The notes: a model not told the origin generated them from the sequence alone. DNA of 35,888 nucleotides from Candidatus Sulfotelmatobacter sp. (GCA_030040965.1 JASHOT010000154.1:1-35888); one strand, 5' to 3'; shown: positions 1 through 11,333, counted from the first letter of the stretch. A program made the numbers and translations.

Positions 1-38
1 CTCCCGGGCTGAACCGTGGTCGTGTGCGATACTGAGTC

Positions 39-422
39 ATGCAGTCTCCCCTTCAGACTCCGAGCGCAGCCACGGATCCCAGGTCAGTCAAAGTGAATCT
101 GACAACGGGTACTGGAGTCGACATCGAGTGGGCTGACGGCCACGTTTCGCACTACAGCTTTATCTATTTGCGCGACGCCTGCCCGTGTGCCATGTGCGAG
201 GAAGAGCGCTCGAAGTCCGGCCGCCGGCCGGGCGATGCTCCGAAAGCGGCGCCAGGCGCGCTGCCCATGTTCAAGCCGGTTGCCAAGCCGGTTTCCGCCG
301 AGGGAGTGGGCAAGTACGCGATCAAGTTCTCGTGGAACGATAACCACGATCTGGGGCTCTATTCCTGGCGCTTTCTGCGCGAGATTTGCCCCTGCGCCGA
401 GTGCAAGTCGCCGCAGCATTAG
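39..422 (+). CDS. DUF971 (GBBH-like N-terminal domain) protein
   Basis: A 127-aa protein matching the DUF971 family, the small domain also found at the N-terminus of gamma-butyrobetaine hydroxylases. The core strand pattern is visible (LTTGTGVDIEWADGHVSHY near residues 21-39, then a YLRDACPC motif). Two cysteine clusters, CPCAMC and CPCAEC, lie near each end and could bind metal. Stand-alone DUF971 proteins are often linked with Fe-S or Mrp-type functions, but nothing here fixes a role. It ends 174 bp before dnaG on the same strand, so co-transcription is possible. Family call is fairly secure; the function is unknown. Confidence 0.85.
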   Translation: MQSPLQTPSAATDPRSVKVNLTTGTGVDIEWADGHVSHYSFIYLRDACPCAMCEEERSKSGRRPGDAPKAAPGALPMFKPVAKPVSAEGVGKYAIKFSWNDNHDLGLYSWRFLREICPCAECKSPQH

Positions 423-596
423 CAGCGTTGTGCGCCCTGTCCACTGTGTGCCTCGTGGTGAACGGTCTTGCCTGAACCGCGTCGACCTCGATCGACAAAC
501 AATCCACATTTTTCACACCCCTCCACAGGGACCGGGCCATTCTCACCTTCGTCCCAACCTGATACGCTCATTCTTCCACGCACATGGCCGTCATCT

Positions 597-2528
597 ATGG
601 CTAACCCCGGCGACTTCGCATACACCGTCAAGCAGCAGGCCGACATCGTCCGCATCATCGGCGACTACATCAAGCTGAAAAAATCCGGCTCGCAGAATTT
701 CTCCGGCCTCTGTCCCTTTCACGGCGAGAAAACTCCATCGTTCTCCGTCCACTCGACGCGCCAGTTTTACCACTGCTTCGGATGCGGCGTCTCCGGCGAC
801 GTCTTCAGCTTCATCCAGAAAATCGAAAACATCACCTTCCCCGAAGCTGTCCGCCTGGTCGCGCAAAAGCTCGGTATCCCGCTTCCCAAGGCTGCCTACG
901 CGACCGAAGGCGAAGCCAAAGAAGCCCGCCTGCGCGGTCAACTCCTCGACATCCACGAGCGCGCCGTCGCCTTCTTTCAGGAATGCCTCCGCCGCCCCGA
1001 AGGCGCCCGCACCCGCGAATATCTTGCCGGTAGAGGCTTAAACGAAGAGATGACTTCGAAGTTCCGCATCGGCTTCGCGCCCGACAGCGGTTTCCTCCTC
1101 CGCGATCGCCTGAAAAACGAATTCAGCGAAGATGTCCTCCGCGAAAGCGGTCTCTTTTCCTGGAAGCAGGACGACTCTCAAGGGGGTGCCCCATTCAAGC
1201 CCGGTTTTGGCTTGAGTGGGGAAGTCGCGGTTGCTCAGCCGACGACCAACGACCATCGACCGACGACGGTTTTCATGTACTCCAAATTCCGCAATCGAGT
1301 AATGTTCCCGATAAGCAGCGACGCGGGCAAAGTCATCGCCTTCACCGGACGCACTCTCTCCACCGACGAAAAAGCCGGGCCCAAATATCTCAACTCGCCC
1401 GAGACCGCGATCTACTCCAAGAGCAAAGTTCTCTTCAACCTCGATCTCGCCAAAGAGTGGATCAAGAAATTCGACTATGCCATCCTTGTCGAAGGCCAGA
1501 TGGATTGCATCTCCGTTTTCGCCGCCGGACTTCACAACGTCATCGCCAGCTCCGGCACGGCCTTCACCGAGCTGCAAGCCAAGCTGCTCGCCCGTTTCAG
1601 CAAAAACGTTGTCGTCAATTTCGATCCTGACACTGCCGGTGCCAAAGCCACCGAGCGCACTCTCGGCCTGCTCGTCGAAGAAGAATTTCAGATCAAGGTC
1701 CTCACCCTCGAGCCCGGATTCGATCCCGACCTCTTCATCCGCCGCAAAGGCAAAGAAGCTTACGAAGACGCGCTCCGTCATTCGCAAAAATATTTCGACT
1801 ACCTCATCGAGCGCGCCCGCTCACAGTTCCCCATTCGCAGCGCCGAAGGAAAAGTCAAGGCGGTGAACTACCTCCTGCCGCACATTCAGCGCATTCCCAG
1901 CCGCATCGTGCGCGACGAACTCGCGAACGAGATCGCGCAAAAACTTTCCATCGACTCCGCCGTGCTGCGCCAGGAACTTCGCCACGCCGCCGGAACCCGC
2001 TCCACTTCCGCCGTCAAAGCGCCGGCCGAAGCCCAGGTCACCGACGCCGAAAAAATTCTCATCCGCGCCCTCGCCTCCACTCGCCAAATGCAATCCGCTG
2101 GAGAACGTGTCTCCGCTCGCGATGGAGCCGACGAAGAATTTGACCCATCGCGGCAAGCACACTACGTCCTGCAAAACGAAAGCCTGCATCACGGCCTCGC
2201 CACCGAGTCGTTGATCGACTCGCTGCTCAACGCCAGCCATGATGTCGACGTGCTCGAAATCCCCGCCAGCGAATCCGACCGTCGCCTGCTCGCCGCGATT
2301 CTCTTCAAGGACGAGGAAGATCTCACCGCCGAAATTGTGGAAGCCGCAGTCCGCGCCCTGCGCCGCATTCGTCTTCGCCGGCGCCAGCAGGAAATTCAGC
2401 AGCAACTCAAGCAGCCCGGCCTCGCCGCCGACCCCGCCCAAAATAAAGACCGCCTGCGCGAGTTGTTGGCCGAACTGGAAGGCATCAGCCGCGCCCTCCG
2501 CGACCCCGCCCTCGCCGGCGTCGCCTAG
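597..2528 (+). CDS. dnaG: DNA primase DnaG
   Basis: Primase that makes RNA primers at the replication fork. The N-terminal CHC2 zinc finger is present (C39, H42, C60, C63 counted from the ATG at 597). The TOPRIM domain carries EGQMD at 299-303 and FDPDTAG from 342, the acidic metal-binding residues. The C-terminal part (after about 430) fits a DnaB-binding region. An upstream in-frame start at 468 adds 43 residues of low-complexity sequence, so the start at 597 (MANPGDFAYTVKQQADIV) is preferred because it matches the family N-terminus. Length is 643 aa, typical. Odd feature: residues of about 194-226 are an in-frame insertion made of a dispersed palindromic repeat, just before the conserved FRNRVMFP segment. 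The gene otherwise looks intact and functional. Confidence 0.96.
   Translation: MANPGDFAYTVKQQADIVRIIGDYIKLKKSGSQNFSGLCPFHGEKTPSFSVHSTRQFYHCFGCGVSGDVFSFIQKIENITFPEAVRLVAQKLGIPLPKAAYATEGEAKEARLRGQLLDIHERAVAFFQECLRRPEGARTREYLAGRGLNEEMTSKFRIGFAPDSGFLLRDRLKNEFSEDVLRESGLFSWKQDDSQGGAPFKPGFGLSGEVAVAQPTTNDHRPTTVFMYSKFRNRVMFPISSDAGKVIAFTGRTLSTDEKAGPKYLNSPETAIYSKSKVLFNLDLAKEWIKKFDYAILVEGQMDCISVFAAGLHNVIASSGTAFTELQAKLLARFSKNVVVNFDPDTAGAKATERTLGLLVEEEFQIKVLTLEPGFDPDLFIRRKGKEAYEDALRHSQKYFDYLIERARSQFPIRSAEGKVKAVNYLLPHIQRIPSRIVRDELANEIAQKLSIDSAVLRQELRHAAGTRSTSAVKAPAEAQVTDAEKILIRALASTRQMQSAGERVSARDGADEEFDPSRQAHYVLQNESLHHGLATESLIDSLLNASHDVDVLEIPASESDRRLLAAILFKDEEDLTAEIVEAAVRALRRIRLRRRQQEIQQQLKQPGLAADPAQNKDRLRELLAELEGISRALRDPALAGVA
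1185..1222. repeat. REP-like palindrome, copy 1 (inside dnaG)
   Basis: One of eight copies of a roughly 38-bp element with GGTGCCCCATTCAAGC at one end and GCTTGAGTGGGG at the other, which pair as a stem around a variable centre. Here it lies in frame in dnaG and is translated as GAPFKPGFGLSGE. It is followed by a second simple repeat (ACGACCAACGACCATCGACC) at about 1241-1260 that is also translated. Confidence 0.9.
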
Positions 2529-2905
2529 CTGCCGTAGCGCCAGCATCTTGCCGGCCGTCGGAGCTGGAGGGTGCCCCATTCAAGCCTTCTTTTGGCTTGA
2601 GTGGGGACTTCGCTTGGCGAAGCTCGACCGCAGTCGCCGGACCCTGCGTTTTCGTTTTGTCATTCCGAACGCGCGCCCAGCGCGGGTGAGGAACCTGCTT
2701 TACCGCTTGTCATCCTGACCCTGAGCTTGTCGAAGGGGAAGGACCTGTGCACTTCCAATGCATGGGAACACGGCCAACACAGTTAACCACGGCGCACTTC
2801 CGAGTTGCTGCGTCATCCTGAGCGAAGCGGTTCTTCAGGCGGAGCGAGGGATCTCGCGCGGAGTGCACAACAACTCAGTCGCAGCCGAGCGATTCATCCA
2901 ACTTC
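2529..2905. repeat. Gene-free interval packed with dispersed repeats
   Basis: No credible gene between dnaG and the convergent nucleoside hydrolase. It holds a copy of the 38-bp REP-like palindrome (copy 2, 2569-2607, same orientation as copy 1). It also holds three versions of a second repeat starting GTCATCCTGA or GTCATTCCGA and ending in GGAACCTG or GGATCTCG-like sequence (about 2658-2700, 2708-2747 and 2812-2860). Such elements usually lie between genes, and this is a convergent junction. Confidence 0.75.
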
Positions 2906-3964
2906 TTACTCCACTCCTCCCACCCGCTTCAAATAAAACACAAAAAAATCATCCGGCTTCGAATCCAGACACACCTCAGCATTAGCCGCGCCCGCTTCCT
3001 CGCGCGTGTATCCTTTTTCGTCCACGCGAATGTGCAGCGGCGTCACCGGACACAGCTCCGGCCGGATCGCAAACCCGACCGCCATCGGATCAAACAGCGT
3101 CGGCGTCTCCTGCCCCCACAGGTGATACAGAATCGTCAGCTGATCCGTAATCGCCGTGCCGCGCGTAAAAAGAAACGCTCGTTTCACTTCATCCAGTTTT
3201 AATTGTGTCGAATCGAGCGGCATCACGTACACCGGCACGCCCGACGCGAACAATTTCTGCGCCGACGCGATGTCGTTCAGTATGTTCCACTCCGGCTGCG
3301 GCGCCACGTGCTCGTTGTAGCCCAGATCGCCATAGCCGCGGCGGATCGATCCGCCCATCATCACCACCCGCTTCAGTTTGCGAAATGTCGCCGCATCCCG
3401 GTCGATCGCCCCGCCTACATTGAATAGAGGCCCAATGCAAATCAGCGTGATCTCGCCCGGATACTTCTGAATCTGCGCGAGCAGAAAATCGACTGCGTCG
3501 GAATGCGAGCGCTTCGCAAAATGGCCGCCGTCGGCATAGCGGCCCTGCGACATCGAAGTCTTCGCCGCCGTCTTCTTGCCCGCAAGCACCGGGATGTCGC
3601 CACGTCCAATCTCTCCCAGAAAACGGTCCACAATGCGGGCGCGCGTCTCGGTATCGCCGAAGGTTGTCTCAATTCCCAGGATCTCCAACTCCCGGCTCTT
3701 GATCGCCAGCGCCAGCGCAAAGGCGTCATCAATGTCGTCGCCAATATCGGTGTCAATGATCACCTTCTCCGGCGCCGATTGTGCAACGCCCGACGCATAG
3801 ACGTGCGCTGGGCGTAGCGGGAGAACCGCTCCCGCAACCCTCCACGGATTCCGATCTTCCTCCACCGTCTGCGCCGCGACGAAGAGCGAAGTGAAGACCA
3901 ACGCGACCGTCAGTGCGAAGACAACATGAAACCCTGAACGGCAAAGGAACCGCGAAGAATGCAT
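2906..3964 (-). CDS. Exported inosine-uridine preferring nucleoside hydrolase
   Basis: IUNH-family hydrolase that cleaves the N-glycosidic bond of nucleosides. The calcium- and ribose-binding aspartate motif is seen as DTDIGDDIDDAFALALA. Further family landmarks are GPLFNVGGAI, VVMMGGS, a PEWNILNDIASAQKLF segment and a late FDPMAV. The chosen start (MHSSRFLCRSGFHVV) gives an N-terminal hydrophobic signal peptide ending near FVAAQ, so the mature enzyme is probably periplasmic. Another in-frame ATG at 4018 adds 18 residues; neither start has a clear ribosome binding site. The gene is convergent with dnaG and divergent from the kinase, so it is transcribed alone. Substrate is not deducible. Confidence 0.88.
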   Translation of the reverse strand: MHSSRFLCRSGFHVVFALTVALVFTSLFVAAQTVEEDRNPWRVAGAVLPLRPAHVYASGVAQSAPEKVIIDTDIGDDIDDAFALALAIKSRELEILGIETTFGDTETRARIVDRFLGEIGRGDIPVLAGKKTAAKTSMSQGRYADGGHFAKRSHSDAVDFLLAQIQKYPGEITLICIGPLFNVGGAIDRDAATFRKLKRVVMMGGSIRRGYGDLGYNEHVAPQPEWNILNDIASAQKLFASGVPVYVMPLDSTQLKLDEVKRAFLFTRGTAITDQLTILYHLWGQETPTLFDPMAVGFAIRPELCPVTPLHIRVDEKGYTREEAGAANAEVCLDSKPDDFFVFYLKRVGGVE

Positions 3965-4271
3965 CAAGTCAACGTCCCACAACGTGTGGCCAGCACCGTG
4001 AATCTCAGTTGTGTTCATGGAGAAACATACTATTTGAAAGCACCTCCAAGCGTAGACACATAACGGCGTGCGGCGGACAAAGCGACATAAGACGGCAGCA
4101 GCGGTCTTAAACGAATCACAAACGGATCACAAGGCGCTTGAGCTCGCGCCCGAACGTTTTGCCCCGCGACGCGGATTTTGAGATGCAACTGCGCTTTGGA
4201 GCGGAGCCTGCCTGCTCTGCCTGCTTCCTCTCATTGACTAGCCCCACTCCCAGTCCTAAGATTTCAGCCCA
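3965..4271. other. Divergent intergenic region
   Basis: About 307 bp between the divergent nucleoside hydrolase and kinase genes. Both promoters should lie here, but I see no convincing -35/-10 pair, repeat or RNA structure. Confidence 0.4.
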
Positions 4272-7091
4272 ATGATCGGCCAGACCATCTCGCACTACCG
4301 CATTGTCGAAAAACTCGGCGGTGGGGGGATGGGCGTGGTGTATAAGGCGGTGGATGTCACACTGGGACGATTTGTGGCCCTGAAATTTCTGCCCGATGAG
4401 GTAGTAAAAGACTCTCTAGCGTTGGCTCGGTTCCGGCGGGAGGCGCAAGCAGCTTCCGCACTGAACCATCCCAATATCTGCACCATCCATGAAATCGGGC
4501 AGCACCAAGGCCAGCCATTCATTGTCATGGAGTGTCTGGACGGGCTGACGCTGAAACATAAGATTGCCGGGCGTCCATTGGGGACCGATTTAATTCTTTC
4601 TCTGGCCATCGAAATTGCCGATGCTCTCGATGCCGCGCACACAGAAGGCATCATTCATCGTGACATCAAACCCGCCAACATTTTTGTGACTAAGCGTGGA
4701 CACGCCAAGATACTGGACTTCGGGTTGGCCAAAGTCGCGCTCCCGCCGAATAAAATTGCAGCCCTCAGCACGCAAATGGGTTCGGAAGACGAGCAACACC
4801 TGACCAATCCAGCCTCGGTGCTTGGCACTGTGGCCTACATGTCACCGGAACAAGTGCGAGGCAAGGAACTGGATACTCGTACCGATTTGTTCTCATTCGG
4901 CGTGGTGCTGTACGAAGTGGCAACCGGGCAGTTGCCCTTCCGGGGTGAAACCTGGGCTGTCGTTGTTGAGGGGATCATGAATTATGCTCCTCTGCCCCCG
5001 TTACGGCTGAATCCCGGCTTGCCTCCCAAGCTGGAGGACATCATTCACAAGGCCTTGGAGAAAGAGCGGGACCTGCGCTATCAGCATGCCTCCGAAATGC
5101 GTACCGATCTCCAACGGTTGAAGCGCGACACCGATTCAGGGCCCGCACCGCCACATCCCTCTACCCCAGAACCAGATGCACGCCCAGGCATCCCAGGCAC
5201 GGCCGCGCCTGCGGCAACGGAAAATGATTCGTCCTTAAGGCAAGTTTCAAGTGGCGCGTTAGTGGCCCAAGCGGCGAAACAGCATAAGGTCGGGCTGGTG
5301 ACAGGTCTCGTTGTGCTGGTTGCTGTGCTGGCGGCCGCGGGCTATGGCATCTACTCCCTTTTGCGTAGCAGGCGCGCTCTGCCCTTCGAGAATTTCACGA
5401 TCTCGCAAATCACGAACAATGGAAAAACTGTTGCAGCTGCGATTTCACCGGACGGAAAATATCTCCTGAGCGTAGTCGACGAGGGCGGCAAACAGGGCTT
5501 GTGGTTGCGTAATATCCCGACCCACAGCGATACGCAGGTCCTGCCTCCGTCAGATGATTTTTACGAGGAACTCGCGTTCTCGCCGGACGCTAATTACATC
5601 TATTTCCGCAAAGCGATTGATAAGGCGGGAACCGGATTCAATCTGCTGCGAGCCCCGGTTCTTGGTGGCACTCCCCAGGTGATTGCGCGAGACGTTGACA
5701 GAAGCATCAGCTTTTCGCCCGACGGCAAGCGCATGGCTTACGCGCGCGGAAATGATCCTGAAGTTGGAAAATTTCAGGTGCTTACGGCCAACGCGGATGG
5801 CACCGATGAAAAGACGCTCGCCGGAGGAATCCCATCTTTATTAGCGGGTTCGGTGGCGTGGTCCCCGGACGGCAAGCAGATCGCCACTGTGGTTCCCGAG
5901 CTCGGCGATAAATGGAGCACCGTTAAACTGTACGACACGACTTCTACCAGAGCGAAGGCGCTCGCCGAGTTCAATGAACTGCAAGTGAACGATCTGGCCT
6001 GGCTGCCGGATGGCAGCGGGCTTGTTGCCACTTATCAGAACACTCCGGACCTGACGTTCGCCAACGCTGCGCGTGTACAGGTGGGGCTTATCGTCAACCC
6101 CAACGGTCAATTTCGGACCGTCACGAGAGACACGAACAGCTATAACACACTGACCCTTTCCGCCGACGGAAAAATGCTCGCGACGGTGCAGCAAAAAATT
6201 ACGCAATCTCTTTATCTACTGCCAGTAGGGGATTACGCTCACAAACCTGCCGTTTTGGCGGCCGCGCAGGACAAGGACACGGTCAGTTTCGGCTGGGCGA
6301 GTAATGGAGATTTCTACTTCGAGGACGTTGGCAATCTGCAGCGAATTTCAGTCGACGGCAGCAGCAAGACCATGCTTCTGATTGATCCCGCTGTCCAGGT
6401 CACTCGGGCAGAGGGTTGCCCCGGGGGGCGCTACATCGTCTTGCTGGGTGCGAAGCAATCGGCACCAAACAAAGTCCATATCTGGCGCATGGATACCAAC
6501 GGCTCGAATCGTATGCAACTCAGCCGCGATCCAGCCGACCCGGGCGTCGGTGCTGTGTGCACGGCAGACGGAAAATGGGTGTATTACCAGGATTCCAGCG
6601 CCTGGGTCGCAAAGAAGGTAAGCATTGATGGTGGGGCCTCAGAAGCTGTGCCGGGGACGGACATCCCTAATTACAATTTTATCGATGGAAACGGGATTTC
6701 TCCCGACGGCAAACTCCTGGCGCTTCTCACCACGGGGCCAGTTGGGGAGAAGACCGAAAGTAAGTATCCAATGCATTCTGTTGCCATAGTGGGTCTGGAT
6801 GCCGGGGCGAAACCACCGAGGCGAATGCTTGATCCCGATCCACGCATTGCGGGCTGGCCACAATTCGCACCGGACGGGAAAGCTATCGTATACCCAATTC
6901 GTGAGAACGGCGTGGACAACCTCTGGCTCCAGCCGCTCGACGGCTCGCGCGGCCGTCAGATCACTAAGTTTCAGTCGGATGCCATCCAGACATTCCGGTT
7001 TTCTCCCGATGGCAAGACCCTTGGCGTGCTGCGTTCTCACAGCGAGTCCGACGCCGTTCTTTTGCGAGATTCCAGTACTCGGGCGCGATGA
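4272..7091 (+). CDS. Membrane Ser/Thr protein kinase with PD40/TolB-like propeller sensor
   Basis: A 939-aa Hanks-type kinase. Residues 1-285 form the kinase domain: glycine loop GGGGMG near 16-21, catalytic lysine K38 in [14 protein letters not shown] with D131, DFG at 149-151, SPE at 191-193 and DLFSFG at 205-210. A proline-rich linker follows, then one transmembrane helix (about 340-364). The rest (370-939) is a series of PD40/TolB-like blades with repeated SPDGK motifs (for example [27 protein letters not shown]). The kinase is therefore cytoplasmic and the propeller extracytoplasmic, a sensor-kinase architecture common in Acidobacteriota. It sits alone between the hydrolase and rpoD. Its substrates and ligand cannot be read from the sequence. 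Confidence 0.95.
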   Translation: MIGQTISHYRIVEKLGGGGMGVVYKAVDVTLGRFVALKFLPDEVVKDSLALARFRREAQAASALNHPNICTIHEIGQHQGQPFIVMECLDGLTLKHKIAGRPLGTDLILSLAIEIADALDAAHTEGIIHRDIKPANIFVTKRGHAKILDFGLAKVALPPNKIAALSTQMGSEDEQHLTNPASVLGTVAYMSPEQVRGKELDTRTDLFSFGVVLYEVATGQLPFRGETWAVVVEGIMNYAPLPPLRLNPGLPPKLEDIIHKALEKERDLRYQHASEMRTDLQRLKRDTDSGPAPPHPSTPEPDARPGIPGTAAPAATENDSSLRQVSSGALVAQAAKQHKVGLVTGLVVLVAVLAAAGYGIYSLLRSRRALPFENFTISQITNNGKTVAAAISPDGKYLLSVVDEGGKQGLWLRNIPTHSDTQVLPPSDDFYEELAFSPDANYIYFRKAIDKAGTGFNLLRAPVLGGTPQVIARDVDRSISFSPDGKRMAYARGNDPEVGKFQVLTANADGTDEKTLAGGIPSLLAGSVAWSPDGKQIATVVPELGDKWSTVKLYDTTSTRAKALAEFNELQVNDLAWLPDGSGLVATYQNTPDLTFANAARVQVGLIVNPNGQFRTVTRDTNSYNTLTLSADGKMLATVQQKITQSLYLLPVGDYAHKPAVLAAAQDKDTVSFGWASNGDFYFEDVGNLQRISVDGSSKTMLLIDPAVQVTRAEGCPGGRYIVLLGAKQSAPNKVHIWRMDTNGSNRMQLSRDPADPGVGAVCTADGKWVYYQDSSAWVAKKVSIDGGASEAVPGTDIPNYNFIDGNGISPDGKLLALLTTGPVGEKTESKYPMHSVAIVGLDAGAKPPRRMLDPDPRIAGWPQFAPDGKAIVYPIRENGVDNLWLQPLDGSRGRQITKFQSDAIQTFRFSPDGKTLGVLRSHSESDAVLLRDSSTRAR

Positions 7092-7429
7092 TGCCGGGCG
7101 ACGGTCCACTCGGGTCGAAGGTCGCTGGGCCCCGAACCCCTAAATCTCCCTGAAACAAAAACGCCCTCAAAGCCATCTAACTATCTAGCGGAATTGGAGA
7201 TAGCGGCTGGCGGATTCGACGGCGATGCAGCCAAAAGTACGTGAACGATTACGATCCAGCCGCGGCGGGCGAAGGTAAGGCAGGCAACCGATAGACGCGA
7301 CGGCACTTACGTGCTATAGTCTATAAGTTTGTGCTAGGGCACAATCCCGCTTTACACCCAGATCCCACCTTTTCGCAACTGTACCACGCGCCCCGGCGCG
7401 ATGGAATTTGACTATTTGAGGAACCATCT
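7092..7429. other. rpoD upstream region
   Basis: 338 bp with no gene. It contains AT-rich hexamers TATAGT (7315-7320) and TATAAG (7322-7327) that could serve as -10 elements of the rpoD promoter, though no good -35 is visible. A perfect short palindrome lies immediately after them. Confidence 0.4.
7329..7344. promoter_or_regulatory. Small palindrome TTGTGC-N4-GCACAA upstream of rpoD
   Basis: Perfect 6-bp inverted repeat with a 4-base centre, about 85 bp before the rpoD start and just downstream of possible -10 hexamers. It could be an operator or chance; no regulator is identified. Confidence 0.3.
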
Positions 7430-9121
<1,692 letters not shown>

Positions 9122-9188
9122 GTGTGTGGGGCGTCCTCGCCCGCCTTGTTAGCAGCGGATTTGCGCGGATCAACGCGGATAAAGACAG

Positions 9189-9213
9189 GGCACGGCGAGA
9201 GCTGTGCCTTTTT
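9189..9213 (+). terminator. Intrinsic terminator after rpoD
   Basis: Stem GGCACGGC, loop GAGA, stem GCTGTGCC (one G-U wobble), then five Ts. It lies 68 bp past the rpoD stop and is well formed. Confidence 0.8.
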
Positions 9214-9255
9214 CATTGAAATGTCTCTGGGAGTCTTGACGCGTGCAGTAAAATA

Positions 9256-9587
9256 ATGTGTACGTTTCGTTTGTTTGAAATAAAGAGCAGGAATCTGTTG
9301 CATACGGCGAAAAACGGGAAAAACGTGGTTTCACCCCCCAGGCCCGCAGCAACTTTGGAAAGCTGCTGCGCCGCGTCGCCGAGGAGCGGGGATCGCTGAT
9401 CATTGAAAAGCGCGGCACGCCGCAGGCGATCCTGATGAGCATCCGTAACTATGCGCGGTTGGCTGCTCCGGAGCCTGAGGTTTTGCGGCTCATCGGCGAA
9501 GAGTCGCTACGTAAGGAAACCGACAAACTCTCCTCCCGCCAGATCGATCGCGTAATTGCCGAGGCTCGCAAAGCCGCCCGCAGATAG
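9256..9587 (+). pseudogene. Phd/YefM-type antitoxin, frameshifted
   Basis: From 9339 to the stop at 9585-9587 one frame encodes a typical Phd/YefM antitoxin: QARSNFGKLLRRV, then a short LIIEKRGTPQAILMS DNA-binding fold, then a charged C-terminal helix (RQIDRVIAEARKAARR). That frame has no usable start codon; it is open only back to the TGA at 9276. A plausible N-terminus starts at ATG 9256 in another frame and runs up to a run of six Cs at 9334-9339. One extra C there would give NVVSPPQARSNFGKLL, the expected Phd-like start. Either the gene is broken by a one-base deletion or the base is a sequence error. It lies 9 bp before the PIN toxin, which fits a toxin-antitoxin operon. Confidence 0.7.
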
Positions 9588-9596
9588 CCAAGCAAT

Positions 9597-10018
9597 ATGC
9601 TCCCGCTGCGCATCGTGGTCGATACGAATGTTCTGTTTCTGCGGCCTTGCGTCCCGATGGGTTGCAACGGACAGTATTATTGCTGGCCCTGACGAAGCCG
9701 GCGCGGATGTACATTTCCCGAGAGATTCTTGCGGAGTACAGAAATGTTCTGGCGCGGCCACTGTTGGGAATCTCAAGAGGACTCCAACAGCAACTGATTC
9801 AGCTGATCAAAAACCGCGCCCAGACGGTACGCCCGTCGTACACGCTCAAAGTCACTAACGATGCCGACGACAACAAGTTCCTGGAATGTGCCGACGCAGC
9901 CCGCGCCGACTACCTGATTACCGGCAACCAGCGGCATTTCCCGCGATTCTGGAAGAGTACGAAAATCGTTTCGTCGCGAGAGTTCGTCAGCCTCGTAGCT
10001 CCGCACCTGCCGATTTAA
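9597..10018 (+). pseudogene. PIN-domain toxin, frameshifted
   Basis: Partner of the upstream antitoxin: a PIN-domain ribonuclease toxin. The ATG at 9597 begins LRIVVDTNVLF, with the first catalytic aspartate, and then reads to a stop at 9690. The next frame, entered at 9638, continues exactly as the family does: SAALRPDG, YISREILAEY, then DADDNKFLECADAARADYLITGN with the remaining acidic residues. Adding one T to the TTT at about 9636-9638 joins the two parts into a normal protein of about 140 aa. As it stands the gene is frameshifted (or has a sequencing error). Apart from the shift no residue of the PIN core looks lost. Confidence 0.75.
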
Positions 10019-10054
10019 GGACGACGGAAGTCTCTTGCGGATACAGCTGTGAAT

Positions 10055-10092
10055 CCCACCCTTTCGCAAAGAGCGCGAAAGGATGGGGCACC
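10055..10092. repeat. Palindromic repeat, CCCACCCTTTCGC family
   Basis: CCCACCCTTTCGC, a short loop, then GCGAAAGGATGGGGCACC. Same family as copies at about 24327-24367 and 25080-25121. Intergenic, after the PIN toxin. Confidence 0.75.
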
Positions 10093-10116
10093 CCGGCCAT
10101 TGCTAAGGGGAAAGCG

Positions 10117-11032
10117 ATGATTATCACCCAGATTTTTATGGTTGCTGGTAACTCTGGATCGTCGTTCCTTTCAAGGTGGTGGAATAGCCTAACAGCAGTC
10201 CAGTGGGCTGCCGTAATATCCGCACTTGTTTTGTGCGTCGGCGCTGTCACTTGAATACTGGGCAAAACTTAAACTGCTAATACTCCTACTAGGAAAACTG
10301 ATTTTCTTTAAATCAACCCCTTTTGAACGTTGTGCGCTCAAAAAGATCGCTCTCCACTCCTTGGGGCCGCTGTTAGTGGTGGTAGGCATAGCCGGAGAGG
10401 TGATCTTTGAAGGACAGACGTTCATCTTGGAGTACAGACAAGAAACCAAGTCACGGGAAACCATCGCCTCGTTACAGCGGGAAGCATCTTCAGACGAACG
10501 CGCAGAAGAACAATTACGCAAAGACGCCGAAGATGAGCATATGGAGCGCGTCAAGATCGAGGCCAGTGTTGCATGGAGAACTCTATCGACGGCTGACCAA
10601 AGGGCCATCGGTGCGCATTTACGAAAATTTCCAGGAACGACGACCTTTTCGCAGTTTGAACACGGCGATATCGAGGCGAGCGCCTTTACGGTCGATATAG
10701 ATTCGGCGCTTTCAGTGGCACAATGGACGGTGCATCCTCCGGGCGAAATGGAGCAACGAGTATTCCCGAATAGCCTTCGTTTTGTCCCGCATACCGGCCC
10801 GCTGCTACCTACTGGCGTACTAATACATTCATCGGAAGGAGGCATTAAAGCAGCCAACGCCTTAAGGGATGAATTACGAAGCAAAGGATTCGATGCCGAA
10901 GTCTCTCCGACCAAATCTGATGGCAAGACGAGCGTGCTTGTGATCGACGTGAACCATAGACCAGAAGGCCCGCAAGGACAGTTCAAGCTTAAGGCTGAAG
11001 CCGAAGCCAAGAGTAGGAAAATAGACAAATAA
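10117..11032 (+). pseudogene. Membrane-anchored coiled-coil protein, frameshifted near 10253
   Basis: An ATG at 10117 with a GGGG ribosome binding site encodes 45 residues that end in a hydrophobic stretch (WAAVISALVLCVGAVT) and a TGA at 10252-10254. The next frame continues without a break as EYWAKLKLLILLLGK, a second hydrophobic helix (SLGPLLVVVGIAGEVIFEG), a charged coiled-coil region with many Glu and Arg, and a C-terminal globular domain. Deleting one base at about 10251 fuses the two into a protein of about 305 aa with two membrane helices and a cytoplasmic or periplasmic coiled coil. I recognise this layout as a common bacterial membrane protein type but know no function. If unfused, the downstream frame would need a TTG start at 10226 inside the first helix. 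Confidence 0.6.
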
Positions 11033-11259
11033 GCTGTGCCCGCGAAACGGCACCAGTGCCCGCGGCTCGCAGCGCAAACGGGTCCGAACAGTGAGGGTAA
11101 GCGGATATCTAAGGAAGACAAAGGAATTACAGAAGATACTCAGCGGGGCTGAATTCCCGTTTCGGAAACAGCTCAACTTTTTCCGTTCATTTGCTTGCTC
11201 CTAAATTTCAGAAAATTTCCAATGGAAAGGACAGCGGATTCTTCGGGCGTCCTTTAACT

Positions 11260-11298
11260 TCCCCACTCAAGCCAAAAGCGAGCTTGAATGGGGCACCC
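11260..11298. repeat. REP-like palindrome, copy 3
   Basis: CCCCACTCAAGCC, variable centre, GCTTGAATGGGGCACC. Intergenic, 36 bp before the nuclease gene start. Confidence 0.9.
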
Positions 11299-11333
11299 GA
11301 CGCCGGTTCGGAATGACAAGGGATGGAGTTCGG

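Noticed and set aside
9256-10018. Programmed frameshifting as explanation of the Phd/PIN breaks
   Set aside because: The C run could slip, but the toxin break (CTGTTTCTG) is not a good slippery site and no stimulatory structure was seen; simple indels are more likely.
9886-10254. 122-aa frame across the toxin end
   Set aside because: Its first part is a shadow of the PIN gene; only the last 45 codons (from 10117) look real, as the front of the frameshifted membrane protein.
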